Positions 17,800-26,344 of a DNA stretch of 64,000 nucleotides are shown one piece after another. This DNA is from Paenibacillus mendelii. Its GTDB lineage: Bacteria > Bacillota > Bacilli > Paenibacillales > Paenibacillaceae. The translations under genes were made by a program, and so were the position numbers. The notes beneath the pieces are model-generated. The model saw nothing but the letters and a program-made list of their open reading frames with translations. It was not told where the DNA came from and searched no databases. Positions within the stretch are counted from its first letter, which is position 1. Every line of letters begins with the position of its first letter. The stretch is from positions 1 to 64,000 of the forward strand of contig NZ_JANHOF010000020.1 of the NCBI RefSeq assembly GCF_024498075.1, written 5' to 3'.

Positions 17800-18719
17800 T
17801 TTGTTTCGGATAATTTTCGGGTGGGTTTACCCGAGATATTCACGATCATGACGCCGGCTAGTATAACGAGCCCGCCGGTAATATGTGCCGGCAGCAGCTT
17901 CTCGCCAAACACGGCCACACCGGCGATAACGGTAATGAACGTGGCCAGATTGATGAACACGCTCATTTTGGAGGCTTCCATATACGTCAGCGCGTAATTG
18001 GTTAATAACGAAGTGATCAGCGAGCTGAGTATGCCTAGATACAGAATCGAAGCAATAAATAAGGGGTCGACGAATGGCGTGAAGAATGACGTCAGCGTCC
18101 CTTCTGCGGCATGACGGCCGATCGCAAAGCCGTTGAACACGACAAAGCTGACGCCCATGATGAAGAACGTTATGTCCGCTGCGCTGTATTGCTGAACCAG
18201 CTTGCGGCCAAGCACATTATAGACTGCAAACGAAAGCGACGATAGCAAGATGAGCAGGGCTCCATTCAAATTAGCTGCGTTCATGTGAATGCCCTTCATG
18301 GCGATCATATAGACGACGCCCGCGACGGAGAGCGCAATCCCTATTTTTTGCTTAAAGGTAGATGCCTCCTTGATCCAATACGACGCGAGCAGCATCGTCA
18401 TTAAGGGAATGGTCGCTTGAATGATCCCTGCTTCCGAAGACGGAATATATAATAACCCGAACGTTTGCAGCGCGAAGTACAAGGTCGGAAAGAAGACAGC
18501 CAGCGGCAGCATGGCGAGCATGTCCTTCCCCGAAAGCCGCAGCTTGGAGCGTCTGAGGAGGACAACCGCGGCTGCGGCGGCAAAGGATAACGTGAACCGA
18601 TGGGCCAGCAAGTCGATCGGATGCGCGGAGATCAGGGCAAACTTTACGAAAATAAGAGAAAAGCCGATGATAACCGCATATAGAAATGCGGCAGCATAGG
18701 CTTTTTTGAGATGACTCAT
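17784..18719 (-). CDS. EamA/DMT-superfamily transporter
   Basis: This 311-residue membrane protein has ten predicted spans and two EamA repeats (about 10-140 and 155-295), with PIDLLAHRFTLSFAAAAAVV, SSEAGIIQATIPLMTMLLAS and ITGGLVILAGVMIVNIS. Members export amino acids, metabolites or purines; the substrate is unknown. The start overlaps the permease stop by 4 bp (ATGA), so it belongs to the same transcription unit as the SsuB/SsuC-like genes. It could export a by-product of whatever the importer brings in. Confidence 0.88.
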   Translation of the reverse strand: MSHLKKAYAAAFLYAVIIGFSLIFVKFALISAHPIDLLAHRFTLSFAAAAAVVLLRRSKLRLSGKDMLAMLPLAVFFPTLYFALQTFGLLYIPSSEAGIIQATIPLMTMLLASYWIKEASTFKQKIGIALSVAGVVYMIAMKGIHMNAANLNGALLILLSSLSFAVYNVLGRKLVQQYSAADITFFIMGVSFVVFNGFAIGRHAAEGTLTSFFTPFVDPLFIASILYLGILSSLITSLLTNYALTYMEASKMSVFINLATFITVIAGVAVFGEKLLPAHITGGLVILAGVMIVNISGKPTRKLSETNRRSD

Positions 18720-19488
18720 CCGCGGTAGCTATCCTGCCACTTGAGCAGCTTCGTCTCCAGAATCCGAACCAGAGAATCGGTCAGCTTGCCGACGATGGCG
18801 AAGATGAATATGCCGACAAATACGATTTCGGTCCGCATATAGGCTCGCGCATCCTGAATGAGATAGCCGATGCCCTGATCCGCCCCCATCAGCTCCGCTA
18901 CAACCAAGCACAGCCAAGACGTGCTTAACGATAAACGGACACCTAACAAATATTGGGCATCGCGCCCGGCAAGATAACCTTAGTCACTTGATGGATCCGG
19001 CTGAATTCCAGCACGCGCGCCACATCAAACAGCTTGGCATCGACGTTGCGGACCCCCAAGAACGCATTGACGTACAGAGGGAAGAAGGCGCCCATCGATA
19101 TAAGCAGCACTTTAGACAGCTCCCCGAAGCCAAACCACAAAATAAACAATGGCGTAACGGCCAGCAATGGCACGGTTCGCAGCATTTGGATAGACGGATC
19201 GAGCAGCTGCTCGGAGCGCTTGAACAATCCGACGAAGAGACCCATCAATAATCCTAAGCCGCCGCCGATTACAAAGCCGAGCATAGCCCGCATGACGCTG
19301 ATTCCCAAGTGATGCATGAGTTCGCCTGAAACGATAATCTCGTAGAAATTACGAAAAATGGAGACCGGTGAAGGAAACAGCTGGGGCGATATCCATTCCA
19401 GCGTCGATGCCAGCTGCCAAACCAGCAGCACAATCACTGGAATAAGGCTGCCCAAGGCAAACCGCTTCGCCTTTTCGCTTTTGAACAT
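18716..19488 (-). pseudogene. SsuC/TauC-like ABC transporter permease, frameshifted
   Basis: The gene is split. The first part (19488 to about 18950) encodes MFKSEKAKRFALGSLIPVIV through LPGAMPNI; the second continues LGVRLSLSTSWLCLVVAELM to WQDSYRG. Restoring one base near 18948-18953 (a run reading AAATATT on the plus strand) gives a 257-residue permease with the family EAA loop at the join (RIHQVTKVILPGAMPNI) and a normal C-terminus. It sits 25 bp after the ATPase gene and overlaps the EamA gene. Without the missing base, the protein loses its last two membrane spans. It is either a true inactivating deletion or a sequencing error. Confidence 0.8.
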
Positions 19489-19513
19489 GAGGAAACAATC
19501 CCTTCCGATGATG

Positions 19514-20284
19514 TTAAATAGACCAAGTATCGTTGTCTTGCTCCTCATGACCAAGTGCACGAATCACTTCATTGCGCAGTTCTTGGAAGGGCGCACTAAC
19601 CCGGTTTCTTGGGTAAGGCAACTCAATAGGGATAACGGCTTTAATGCGGCCGGGTCTTGCATCCATGACGACAACGCGGTTGGACAAGAATACTGCCTCG
19701 TCGATATCATGCGTGACGAGCAGCATGGAGGTGCGGTTCTCGCGCCATATATCGAGCAGGGATTCCTGCATATGATTACGGGTAAACGCATCAAGCGCGC
19801 CAAACGGTTCGTCGAGCAGCAGCACCTTTGGCTTGCGGAGCAAGGCCCGTGCAATGGCGACCCGCTGCGACATGCCTCCCGACAGCTGCTTCGGATAAGC
19901 CTTCTCGAATCCAGTCAGCCGGACAAGCTTGATCATCTCATCGACTTGCTCCCGAACGTTACGGTCCTTCAGGGAGAGATCCGCAGCAATATTCTTCTCA
20001 ACAGTTGCCCATGGGAATAAACGATGCTCTTGAAAAATAAATCCCTTATCCTTGCTCGGACCGGTGACGTCTTCCCCATGCAGCAGCATGCGGCCTTCGT
20101 ACTGCACATCCAGCCCGGCAGCGATCTTAAGCAGGGTGCTCTTCCCGCAGCCGCTCGGTCCGATAATCGAGACAAACTCTTGCTCCATCAGCGTAAATTC
20201 AATGTGATCGAGAACATGAGTAGCCTGGTTTGCCGTGTAGAAGGTTTTGTTCAACTGGTTGATTTCTAATGCCGCCGATGTCAT
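19514..20284 (-). CDS. ABC transporter ATP-binding protein, SsuB/TauB type
   Basis: This 256-residue ATPase has Walker A GPSGCGKST, Q-loop FIFQEHRLFPWATV, signature LSGGMSQRVAIARALL, Walker B KVLLLDEPFGALD and switch His in LLVTHDIDEAV. The FQEHRLFPW Q-loop is characteristic of the nitrate/sulfonate/taurine group. It forms a unit with the frameshifted permease and the EamA transporter. The solute-binding gene (21431-22429) is on the other strand beyond the LysR gene. RBS GGGGGA lies ahead of ATG 20284. Confidence 0.92.
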   Translation of the reverse strand: MTSAALEINQLNKTFYTANQATHVLDHIEFTLMEQEFVSIIGPSGCGKSTLLKIAAGLDVQYEGRMLLHGEDVTGPSKDKGFIFQEHRLFPWATVEKNIAADLSLKDRNVREQVDEMIKLVRLTGFEKAYPKQLSGGMSQRVAIARALLRKPKVLLLDEPFGALDAFTRNHMQESLLDIWRENRTSMLLVTHDIDEAVFLSNRVVVMDARPGRIKAVIPIELPYPRNRVSAPFQELRNEVIRALGHEEQDNDTWSI

Positions 20285-20393
20285 GTGCTGATGTCCCCCT
20301 GCAACGAATCTCTTACGCCGCTGTAGAATTTAGGATGAATAGTAGCAGAAGAGGAAGTTAGTTGTCAATACAGGGCCGGGCAAGAAGAATCGG

Positions 20394-21314
20394 TCAATGT
20401 TTCAAATTCGGATTCAAATATTCCCGCATGACATACTTCAAAAATTCCTTCTGGGCAATGGAGAAATGCTTATGATTAGACCGCGCCCAGCCTAGCGAAA
20501 TCGTAGTAGGCTCGTGATTAATAAGAGGAACAATAACTATATCGCCGCTTAGAATGAGCGGATCGTTCAGCATGCTGTACTCGATAAACATGCCGATCGC
20601 CACACCCTCGACAATGGTTCTTCGAAGCAGCTCGATATTGTTGGAAGTGAAGATTACATCGACAGAGCCGTACTTGCTGACGAATTCCTCCAAATACCAG
20701 TTCGAGAATACGCCATCGATATTGACGAACGAATAGGCGAGAAGCTCTTCCGGGGAGACACTCTTCCTTGAGGCGAGCGGTGATCCTCTACCCACGCACA
20801 CGACAATTCGCGAATCCAACATTTTGTGCATCGTCAAATCCTTGACATGCTCCTTCTTCTGATCATGCTCGTGAAAGTAGATCAGGCCCAGATCGGTTCG
20901 GTCCTCCCTCAGATCCTGTATAACCTCCTCCGTACTCTTGCTGGATATCGCAAGCCGGACATTGGGATAGTCCTGTTTGAAGGAAATAATCGATTTGGTC
21001 AGCACCGCCATGAAATTGGGACCAACGGAGAAGCGAACCTCCCCCTCGATCTGCTTGCTCTCGATCTGCGCTTCTTCCTTGATCTCCGCGACTTTGAGCA
21101 GAATATCGTATATTTTCTCGATAATGATTCTACCCCGGGGCGTAGGCTCCGTGCCAAGCCGTGAGCGGGTAAACAGCTTAAATCCCAGCTCCTGCTCCAG
21201 CTTGGCAATCGCTTTGCTGATGGCGGCCTGGCTGACATGCAGCTGCTCGGCGGCAATCGAGATCGAGCCTGTACGCGCAATAGCGGAAACATATTCAAAT
21301 TGCTCCATATTCAT
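20394..21314 (-). CDS. LysR family transcriptional regulator
   Basis: This 306-residue protein has an N-terminal winged helix (YVSAIARTGSISIAAEQLHV, SQAAISKAIAKLEQELGFKL) and a periplasmic-binding-like effector domain from about 90. Start ATG 21314 follows GGGGGTG. It is divergent from the SsuA-like binding protein gene. The shared 116-bp region contains ATAAC-N5-GTTAT, a T-N11-A LysR box. It probably controls both arms of the transporter and may respond to a sulfur or nitrogen metabolite, by analogy to CysL/YtlI-type regulators. Confidence 0.9.
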   Translation of the reverse strand: MNMEQFEYVSAIARTGSISIAAEQLHVSQAAISKAIAKLEQELGFKLFTRSRLGTEPTPRGRIIIEKIYDILLKVAEIKEEAQIESKQIEGEVRFSVGPNFMAVLTKSIISFKQDYPNVRLAISSKSTEEVIQDLREDRTDLGLIYFHEHDQKKEHVKDLTMHKMLDSRIVVCVGRGSPLASRKSVSPEELLAYSFVNIDGVFSNWYLEEFVSKYGSVDVIFTSNNIELLRRTIVEGVAIGMFIEYSMLNDPLILSGDIVIVPLINHEPTTISLGWARSNHKHFSIAQKEFLKYVMREYLNPNLKH

Positions 21315-21330
21315 GTAAACACCCCCACAC

Positions 21331-21345
21331 ATAACCTGTAGTTAT
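21331..21345. promoter_or_regulatory. LysR-type box ATAAC-N5-GTTAT
   Basis: ATAACCTGTAGTTAT is an interrupted palindrome with T-N11-A geometry in the intergenic region between the LysR gene and the binding-protein gene, 17 bp upstream of the LysR start. The position fits autoregulation plus control of the divergent gene. Confidence 0.65.
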
Positions 21346-21430
21346 GATAGCATAATTCATATATACTTTACTAGAATACTCGGAAATAATACAATGCAAA
21401 TAAATCTAGTACGATAAGGGGCTTTTGACA

Positions 21431-22429
21431 ATGCGTAAATCTACAAGAATAACAACCCGATTCGGTCTGCTATCGCTCATTCTGATCATAGCTTTGACCT
21501 TGACTGCATGCGGCAGCGGCGGCGGCAAGTCGGGCGATGATAAAGTAACGGTCAATATCGCGGTTAACGGCGGGTTGAACCTGCTGTCGGTCGCCAAGCA
21601 GAAGGGCTGGTTCGAAGAAGAGTTCGCCAAATTGAATGCGGATGTCGAGTGGCATGAATTCCAGAGCAGCGTTCCACTGCTGGAAGGGATCGTATCGAAC
21701 CGCGTGGATTTCTCCTTTATCGGCGATGGCACGGTCGTTACAGGCAAGGCGGCGAACAGCCCGTTCACCGTCATCTCCACTATCGGCGTTCAAGGTAATC
21801 AGAACAGCGTTATTGTGAAGACGGACAGCGAGGTTCAATCGATTGCCGATCTGAAGGGCAAGAAAGTCGCCGTAGCGAAGGGCTCATCGGCACATATTTT
21901 CCTGATTAAGGCGCTTGAGAAGAACATCATGAAGGAATCGGATCTCAAAATCGTGCAGCTGCAGCCGGACGAAGCCAATTCCGCATTCCAAACGGGCGGC
22001 GTTGATGCTTGGGCAACCTGGGATCCATTCGTAACAACGGAAGTGAAATCAAGCCGCGCACGGATCGTCGAAAGCGTGGAAACGATGAATATCGTCGCTC
22101 CTGCGCTCATGATCGGGCGGGACAAATTTATTGAGGAGCATCCTGAGCTGACGACGGCTTACTTGAAGGTGTATCAGAAGACGGTTGACTGGGTCAATGG
22201 AAATAAGGATGAAGCCGCGTCGCTTCTAGCGGAAGAGAAGAAGATGGACTTGGAATTGGTGAAGACGCTCGTCAACTATACGAACTATATCAATACGCCA
22301 GTGACGGCCGATGTTCAAGCGGCTATGCAATCGACGGCAGATATTCTGCTCGAAGCGGGCACGATCAAGGACAAAGTCGATATTAGCAAGTCATTTAACA
22401 ATACCTTTATTGAAGATGCACTTAAGTAG
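21431..22429 (+). CDS. SsuA-like sulfonate/nitrate-type substrate-binding lipoprotein
   Basis: This 332-residue precursor has signal peptide and lipobox LTACGSGGG, so it is a lipid-anchored receptor. The mature part has the aliphatic-sulfonate binding protein pattern: AKQKGWFEEEFAKLNADVEW, ALLEG-like SVPLLEGIVSNRVDFSFIGD, and GGVDAWATWDPFVTTE. ATG 21431 is 9 nt after AAGGGG; the TTG six bases earlier is less well placed. It should serve the ATPase and permease at 18716-20284. Actual ligand (sulfonate, taurine, pyrimidine precursor or an N-acylated thiol) is unknown; the nearby M20 amidohydrolase hints at an acylated substrate. Confidence 0.87.
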   Translation: MRKSTRITTRFGLLSLILIIALTLTACGSGGGKSGDDKVTVNIAVNGGLNLLSVAKQKGWFEEEFAKLNADVEWHEFQSSVPLLEGIVSNRVDFSFIGDGTVVTGKAANSPFTVISTIGVQGNQNSVIVKTDSEVQSIADLKGKKVAVAKGSSAHIFLIKALEKNIMKESDLKIVQLQPDEANSAFQTGGVDAWATWDPFVTTEVKSSRARIVESVETMNIVAPALMIGRDKFIEEHPELTTAYLKVYQKTVDWVNGNKDEAASLLAEEKKMDLELVKTLVNYTNYINTPVTADVQAAMQSTADILLEAGTIKDKVDISKSFNNTFIEDALK

Positions 22430-22475
22430 TTAAATAGCTCTACCCGGTAACGAATGCTAGAGGAGGCGCATGTCA

Positions 22476-22958
22476 ATGGGGACAGATCGACAAAGCTCGA
22501 TTCACAATTATAAGCAGACAGCCGTGAAGATTCGTCAAAGCGTGGAAGGGTTATCGGAGCAGCTGATTGCATGGAAGCCCGGTCCGGACGTATGGAGCAT
22601 TCAAGAAATCATCGGTCATCTAATGGATTCCAATATCGTCAATTCGTACCGCATACGCAAAATCATCTCAGAGCCGGTGACGCCAATCGTTACCTTTGCT
22701 CATGAGGAATGGGTGAATGTACAGCAATTCAACGATATTCCGCTGCCTGAGATATTGGATGCTTATGAAGCGCTCGCCCGCTATAATGCGCTGCTTCTGA
22801 ACAAGCTCACGGAAGAACAGTGGCAGAAGTACGGCATGAAGAATGAAGAGCAAATTTCGATTTCCCATATTATAGACAAGTTTATTTGCAATCATGTAGA
22901 GAAGCATCTTGGACAGATTGAACGCAATAAATCCGAATATAACGCTAACTTGGTTTAA
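22476..22958 (+). CDS. DinB-like (DinB_2) four-helix protein
   Basis: This protein of about 160 residues has the DinB_2 pattern: WKPGPDVWSIQEIIGHLMDS with the first metal His (GHLMD), and FICNHVEKHLGQIERN with two further His residues. The three His residues usually bind a divalent metal, as in bacillithiol- and mycothiol-dependent transferases. ATG 22476 is 9 nt after GAGGAGG; the ATG at 22470 is too close. It lies between the binding-protein and amidohydrolase genes on the same strand, so it may be cotranscribed. A thiol-transferase role would fit a sulfur-related cluster, but this is inference. Confidence 0.82.
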   Translation: MGTDRQSSIHNYKQTAVKIRQSVEGLSEQLIAWKPGPDVWSIQEIIGHLMDSNIVNSYRIRKIISEPVTPIVTFAHEEWVNVQQFNDIPLPEILDAYEALARYNALLLNKLTEEQWQKYGMKNEEQISISHIIDKFICNHVEKHLGQIERNKSEYNANLV

Positions 22959-22982
22959 ACGCCTAGAAAGGAGGAGCCTTCA

Positions 22983-24167
22983 ATGACTGACGTACAACGT
23001 TTGCTTGCCCAGGCGGAAGCCGCACAAGAACAAGTGATTCAATGGAGGCGCCACCTGCACCAGCATCCTGAGGTTTCATTTCACGAGAGCGAAACCGCTC
23101 ATTATATAGAAGAGACACTTCGCTCCATCGGACGTATGGAGGTATCCCGTCCGACCGCGACGAGCGTGATGGCGAGACTGATCGGCCGGCAACCTGGCAA
23201 GGTTCTGGCGATTCGGGCAGATATCGATGCGCTGCCGATCGAAGAAAACACCGGGCTTCCGTTCAGTTCGGTCAACCCGGGTGCGATGCATGCCTGCGGG
23301 CATGATGGACACACGGCCACTGTACTCGGAGTAGCGAAGGTGATGGCCGAACATTACGATTCGCTTCAAGGCGAAATCCGGTTTATTTTTCAACATGCGG
23401 AAGAGCTGCCTCCCGGCGGCGCCGATGAGATGATCGCGGCCGGTGTGATGGAAGGCGTGGATGCCGTCATTGGCGCGCATCTGCAATCGCCGATCGAGGT
23501 AGGCAAGGTCGGTGTCGTCGCAGGTCCGATGCTGGCTTCACCGGATACGTTCTATATTACGGTGCACGGCAAGGGCGGACACGCGGCCGAGCCCCATATG
23601 GCGATCGATCCCGTTGCGATTGGCGCTCAATTGGTTACGAACCTGCAGCATCTGGCCTCCAGAGCCTTCAATCCTATGGACCCGCTGGTCGTATCGGTAA
23701 CGAAATTTATCGCCGGACATACACATAATGTCATCCCGGGAAGTGCAGAGCTGTGCGGCACGGTTCGCTGCATGGATCCTGATCTTCGTGGACAATTGCC
23801 GAAGCGGATGAAGCAGATTATTGAAGGCATTACACAAGCGCACGGCGCAACGTATGAGTTCCGTTATGATTACGGCTATCGCCCTCTTATCAATCATGAG
23901 GCGGTTACACAGATCGTAGCAGAATCCGTTAAGGAGCTCTACGGAGAGGACAAGCTGTACACGATCAAACCAAGCATGTCAGCCGATGACTTCTCCGCAT
24001 ACCTGCACCTGGCGCCGGGCACTTATTTCAACATCGGAGCCGGCAACAAGGAGAAGGGAATAACTTACCCCCACCATCATCCACAATTTACAATCGATGA
24101 AGGCTCTCTTCTAATCGGTATGAAGGTGTTCATTACAGCAGCCTTGAAGCTGCTGGCCGTGAAGTAG
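22983..24167 (+). CDS. M20 family metallo-amidohydrolase (N-acyl amino acid hydrolase type)
   Basis: This 394-residue cytoplasmic enzyme has the M20D pattern: WRRHLHQHPEVSFHE, IRADIDALPIEENTG, MHACGHDGHTATVLG (Cys and His metal ligands), FQHAEELPPGGADEM (metal/catalytic Glu) and GKGGHAAEPH. It removes an acyl group from an amino acid or related compound. AAAGGAGGAG lies ahead of the ATG. It is last in the plus-strand unit with the SsuA-like receptor and the DinB protein. In Bacillus, such enzymes accompany uptake systems for N-acetylated sulfur compounds, a plausible but unproven role. Confidence 0.92.
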   Translation: MTDVQRLLAQAEAAQEQVIQWRRHLHQHPEVSFHESETAHYIEETLRSIGRMEVSRPTATSVMARLIGRQPGKVLAIRADIDALPIEENTGLPFSSVNPGAMHACGHDGHTATVLGVAKVMAEHYDSLQGEIRFIFQHAEELPPGGADEMIAAGVMEGVDAVIGAHLQSPIEVGKVGVVAGPMLASPDTFYITVHGKGGHAAEPHMAIDPVAIGAQLVTNLQHLASRAFNPMDPLVVSVTKFIAGHTHNVIPGSAELCGTVRCMDPDLRGQLPKRMKQIIEGITQAHGATYEFRYDYGYRPLINHEAVTQIVAESVKELYGEDKLYTIKPSMSADDFSAYLHLAPGTYFNIGAGNKEKGITYPHHHPQFTIDEGSLLIGMKVFITAALKLLAVK

Positions 24168-24174
24168 AACAGAT

Positions 24175-24219
24175 AACCTGCGGAGTCATTGAACAATGAT
24201 TCCGCAGGTTATTTATTTT
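24175..24219 (+). terminator. Terminator after the amidohydrolase gene
   Basis: AACCTGCGGA...TCCGCAGGTT with inner TCATTG/CAATGA gives a long near-perfect stem followed by ATTTATTTT. It starts 7 bp after the stop. Confidence 0.88.
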
Positions 24220-24265
24220 GCAAAATGGCAGAGAACGCTTTGTCAGAAACTCACGCGCTGATATG

Positions 24266-24967
24266 CTATTTACAAAGCTGCTCAAGGGAAACCGGATAGA
24301 TCGGCTTAATCAGCTCGAGAATAGCCTTGGCATAATCCTGAATTTCTTGCTGGGCATCGTCCTCTAGACGCTGTGCCAGGAAGTGGGCGACGGATTGTAC
24401 GGAAGCTGTCCAATACCAGCGGATATACAACCCATACGCAGGAAGGAACAGACGGGCTTGCTCCGCACAGATTCCATCTACTAAGGCTGCCTCGTATTTA
24501 GAGATCCCTTGCTCGATGTAAGCCATTAATTCTCCTGTGTACTTCTTGCCCAGTTCCCAGGCTATGGGTTCACCGCTGCCCTGCTTGGAATTGGCCGGCT
24601 TCGATCTCCATTCACCTGCCTTAGGGATATAGAATGCGGGCTCCTCCGTAATGTAGCGGCGGCTCGACTCATTCCAGGCATCTAAGCTATCGCCTGTCCC
24701 TTCATAATGAGCGGAGCCCACCACATACTTCCACCACTGCCTAGCAACCATCAATGGAGCGTATACCTCAAATTGTGTAATGGCATGCCGGAATGGGGAT
24801 GTGTGGCCTTCTTGGGCTAGAAACTTAATGAGCCGGATATCTCGCTCACTCAGTTCGAGCGACTCTTTGGCATAGGATACTCGCGCAGCATTGGCAACGG
24901 TTAAGTCTGATCCCATGTGATCTACTAACCGTACATATCCTTTATCGTGAACGTTTATTATTGTCAT
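24266..24967 (-). CDS. thyX: Flavin-dependent thymidylate synthase with noncanonical signature
   Basis: This 233-residue protein would make dTMP from dUMP using FAD, NADPH and methylenetetrahydrofolate. The ThyX pattern is clear: NAARVSYAKES, FLAQEGHTSPFRHAITQFEV, PLMVARQWWKY, WNESSRRYITEEPAFYIPKA and LPAYGLYIRWYWTAS. The usual RHRx7S motif is not present: after VARQWW comes KYVVGSAHYEGTGDSLDA before WNESSRRY, so Arg-His-Arg is replaced and a short insertion is present. GGGGGAT lies ahead of the ATG. It is 25 bp downstream of the truncated NUDIX gene. Family identity is secure; the altered motif may define a ThyX subclass or a change in nucleotide binding. Confidence 0.85.
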   Translation of the reverse strand: MTIINVHDKGYVRLVDHMGSDLTVANAARVSYAKESLELSERDIRLIKFLAQEGHTSPFRHAITQFEVYAPLMVARQWWKYVVGSAHYEGTGDSLDAWNESSRRYITEEPAFYIPKAGEWRSKPANSKQGSGEPIAWELGKKYTGELMAYIEQGISKYEAALVDGICAEQARLFLPAYGLYIRWYWTASVQSVAHFLAQRLEDDAQQEIQDYAKAILELIKPIYPVSLEQLCK

Positions 24968-24992
24968 TCAGAAATCCCCCTGTGATGTATAT

Positions 24993-25190
24993 TTAATTCC
25001 GCGGCTGGTCGATTTCTTCCTTTACCTCGCGAATGACAGCCGACCTGCTGTCTTCCCCATATTCAATCGTCCCTCCCACTGGGCGATATGTAACTACACC
25101 GTCCACCTCAGGAAACTTCTCTACCAATATGGAATCCTCTCTTCGAATGATACAAAGTGAAGAGGCTCTATAGCCCAGACTCTGAGTCAT
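24993..25190 (-). pseudogene. NUDIX hydrolase, C-terminally truncated
   Basis: The 65-residue product starts MTQSLGYRASSLCIIRREDS and contains an intact NUDIX box (GGTIEYGEDSRSAVIREVKE then EI), but stops 6 residues later. Full proteins have 130-160 residues, so the second half of the fold is missing and activity is unlikely. AACGGAGGA fixes the start at 25190; the frame continues upstream through the palindrome. Only 25 bp separate it from ThyX, so a deletion that fused the two regions is likely. Confidence 0.7.
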
Positions 25191-25217
25191 GTGCAGCGTT
25201 CCTCCGTTCTCAAAACA

Positions 25218-25244
25218 ACCCTTTACTGCCCGGCAGTAAAGGGT
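25218..25244. repeat. 27-bp palindrome, copy 2
   Basis: Arms CCCTTTACTGCC and GGCAGTAAAGGG surround a single C, with one more A/T pair outside. It lies 15 bp after the methyltransferase stop and is followed on the minus strand by TTGTTTTG, so here it most likely serves as that gene's terminator. It is related to copy 1 at 16663-16696. Confidence 0.7.
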
Positions 25245-25259
25245 CATCGTGATCTGGAT

Positions 25260-26039
25260 TTATTTTCTTACGGCTTCATAAACGAATTGCTGCTTCCCAT
25301 GGGTGGGTGGATTGCCAAATTCGAAGTCGGCGGAAATCGTGACATCGGCAAAACCAATGCTTTCTAAAATAAACTTGAACTCTTCTACTCCGTACCATCG
25401 AAGGGCGAAGCGCTGCAATTCGGTTTGAATGAGCTCTCCAGCCCGCCACTTTTCATACTTGAGGTAGTCTACTTTATATTGGTTAAAGAAAAGATCGGCT
25501 TCCACGCACTTGCCTTCCATCGTGATGATGTCGCCATTCGGACAATGGAACGTAGCGGTGCCGTCCCATTTGCCTACATTAGAACTGTTGTAGTCCTCCC
25601 CAGGTAGAAAGAGATCCAGCAGGAGACGTCCACCTGATTCGAGATGATCATACAATCGCCTTAAGACCTCGATCGCTTCTGCACGTTGTTCAATTAGCTG
25701 AAATGATCCAGCAGGAATAATGATGGCTTCATATTGGTTCGGAAGATCAAGCACCTTCAAATCCGCTTGAATCAAGATGGGGCTCAGACCACGAGCATCA
25801 CAATGCCGCCGGCAGGACTCCAGCATCTCCAGAGAGTAATCGACTCCGTCGACTAGAAGACCTGATTCAAGAAGAGGGATGATCACACGTCCCGAACCGA
25901 CCATGGCTTCAAGAATCCGCCCCTTGCAAGACTTCAACCGTGCCTGATAATATTCAATATCACCATTAAAGGACTGCCCAATTTTCTTCGTTAGGTCATA
26001 GACCTCTGTGCAAAGCTCGCCATAATAACTGAAAGACAT
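25260..26039 (-). CDS. SAM-dependent class I methyltransferase
   Basis: This 259-residue protein has motif I reading ILEAMVGSGRVIIPLLESG, with Glu-Ala-Met-Val-Gly-Ser-Gly in place of the commoner D-x-G-x-G-x-G, then VDGVDYSLEMLESCR (motif post-I) and ILIQADLKVLDLPNQYEAII (motifs II and III). YDHLESGGRLLLDLFLPG closes the core. The C-terminal part forms the usual cap (about 150-255). Substrate is unknown. GGAGGGAGAA lies ahead of ATG 26039. Confidence 0.85.
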   Translation of the reverse strand: MSFSYYGELCTEVYDLTKKIGQSFNGDIEYYQARLKSCKGRILEAMVGSGRVIIPLLESGLLVDGVDYSLEMLESCRRHCDARGLSPILIQADLKVLDLPNQYEAIIIPAGSFQLIEQRAEAIEVLRRLYDHLESGGRLLLDLFLPGEDYNSSNVGKWDGTATFHCPNGDIITMEGKCVEADLFFNQYKVDYLKYEKWRAGELIQTELQRFALRWYGVEEFKFILESIGFADVTISADFEFGNPPTHGKQQFVYEAVRK

Positions 26040-26281
26040 CGAATGTTCTCCCTCCGTGGTTTGAATTGTTGCACGGAAGTGGGATCTCCCAATCTTATCC
26101 CTTCCGCACCTCTACAATATTGGCTTCACCAACGAATGAAATGACTCTCATTACAATCACTCACTTTCTTAATAGGATTGAATTAATCTTAATATACAAG
26201 TAAAATCTTGGCAATGGAAGCGCGGGCATAGAATCAGCGAAGCATAAGAATGTTTCTGGAGAAGCTAACGCTGATAATAAA
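26040..26281. other. Intergenic region upstream of the methyltransferase gene
   Basis: No gene is seen. From about 26205 the sequence (ACAAGTAAAATCTTGGCAAT) matches that at about 16744 downstream of Spo0M copy 1, marking the left part of the duplicated Spo0M block. Confidence 0.55.
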
Positions 26282-26308
26282 GAAGCCCTTCCCGTTGGGA
26301 AAGGCTTC
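26282..26308 (-). terminator. Terminator of Spo0M copy 2
   Basis: The hairpin is identical to 16813-16839 (GAAGCCCTTCCC / GGGAAAGGCTTC) and is followed on the minus strand by TTTATTATC. Confidence 0.8.
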
Positions 26309-26344
26309 TTCGCGTACACCGCAATTAGATGCGGGTGTGTTCGT

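Noticed and set aside
19358..20020. 220-codon plus-strand frame
   Set aside because: It is antisense to the SsuB-like ATPase, which has all ABC motifs; the frame has no RBS or recognisable domain.
24175..24219. Riboswitch upstream of ThyX
   Set aside because: The hairpin is downstream of the amidohydrolase and of ThyX's 3' end on the other strand; simple terminator.
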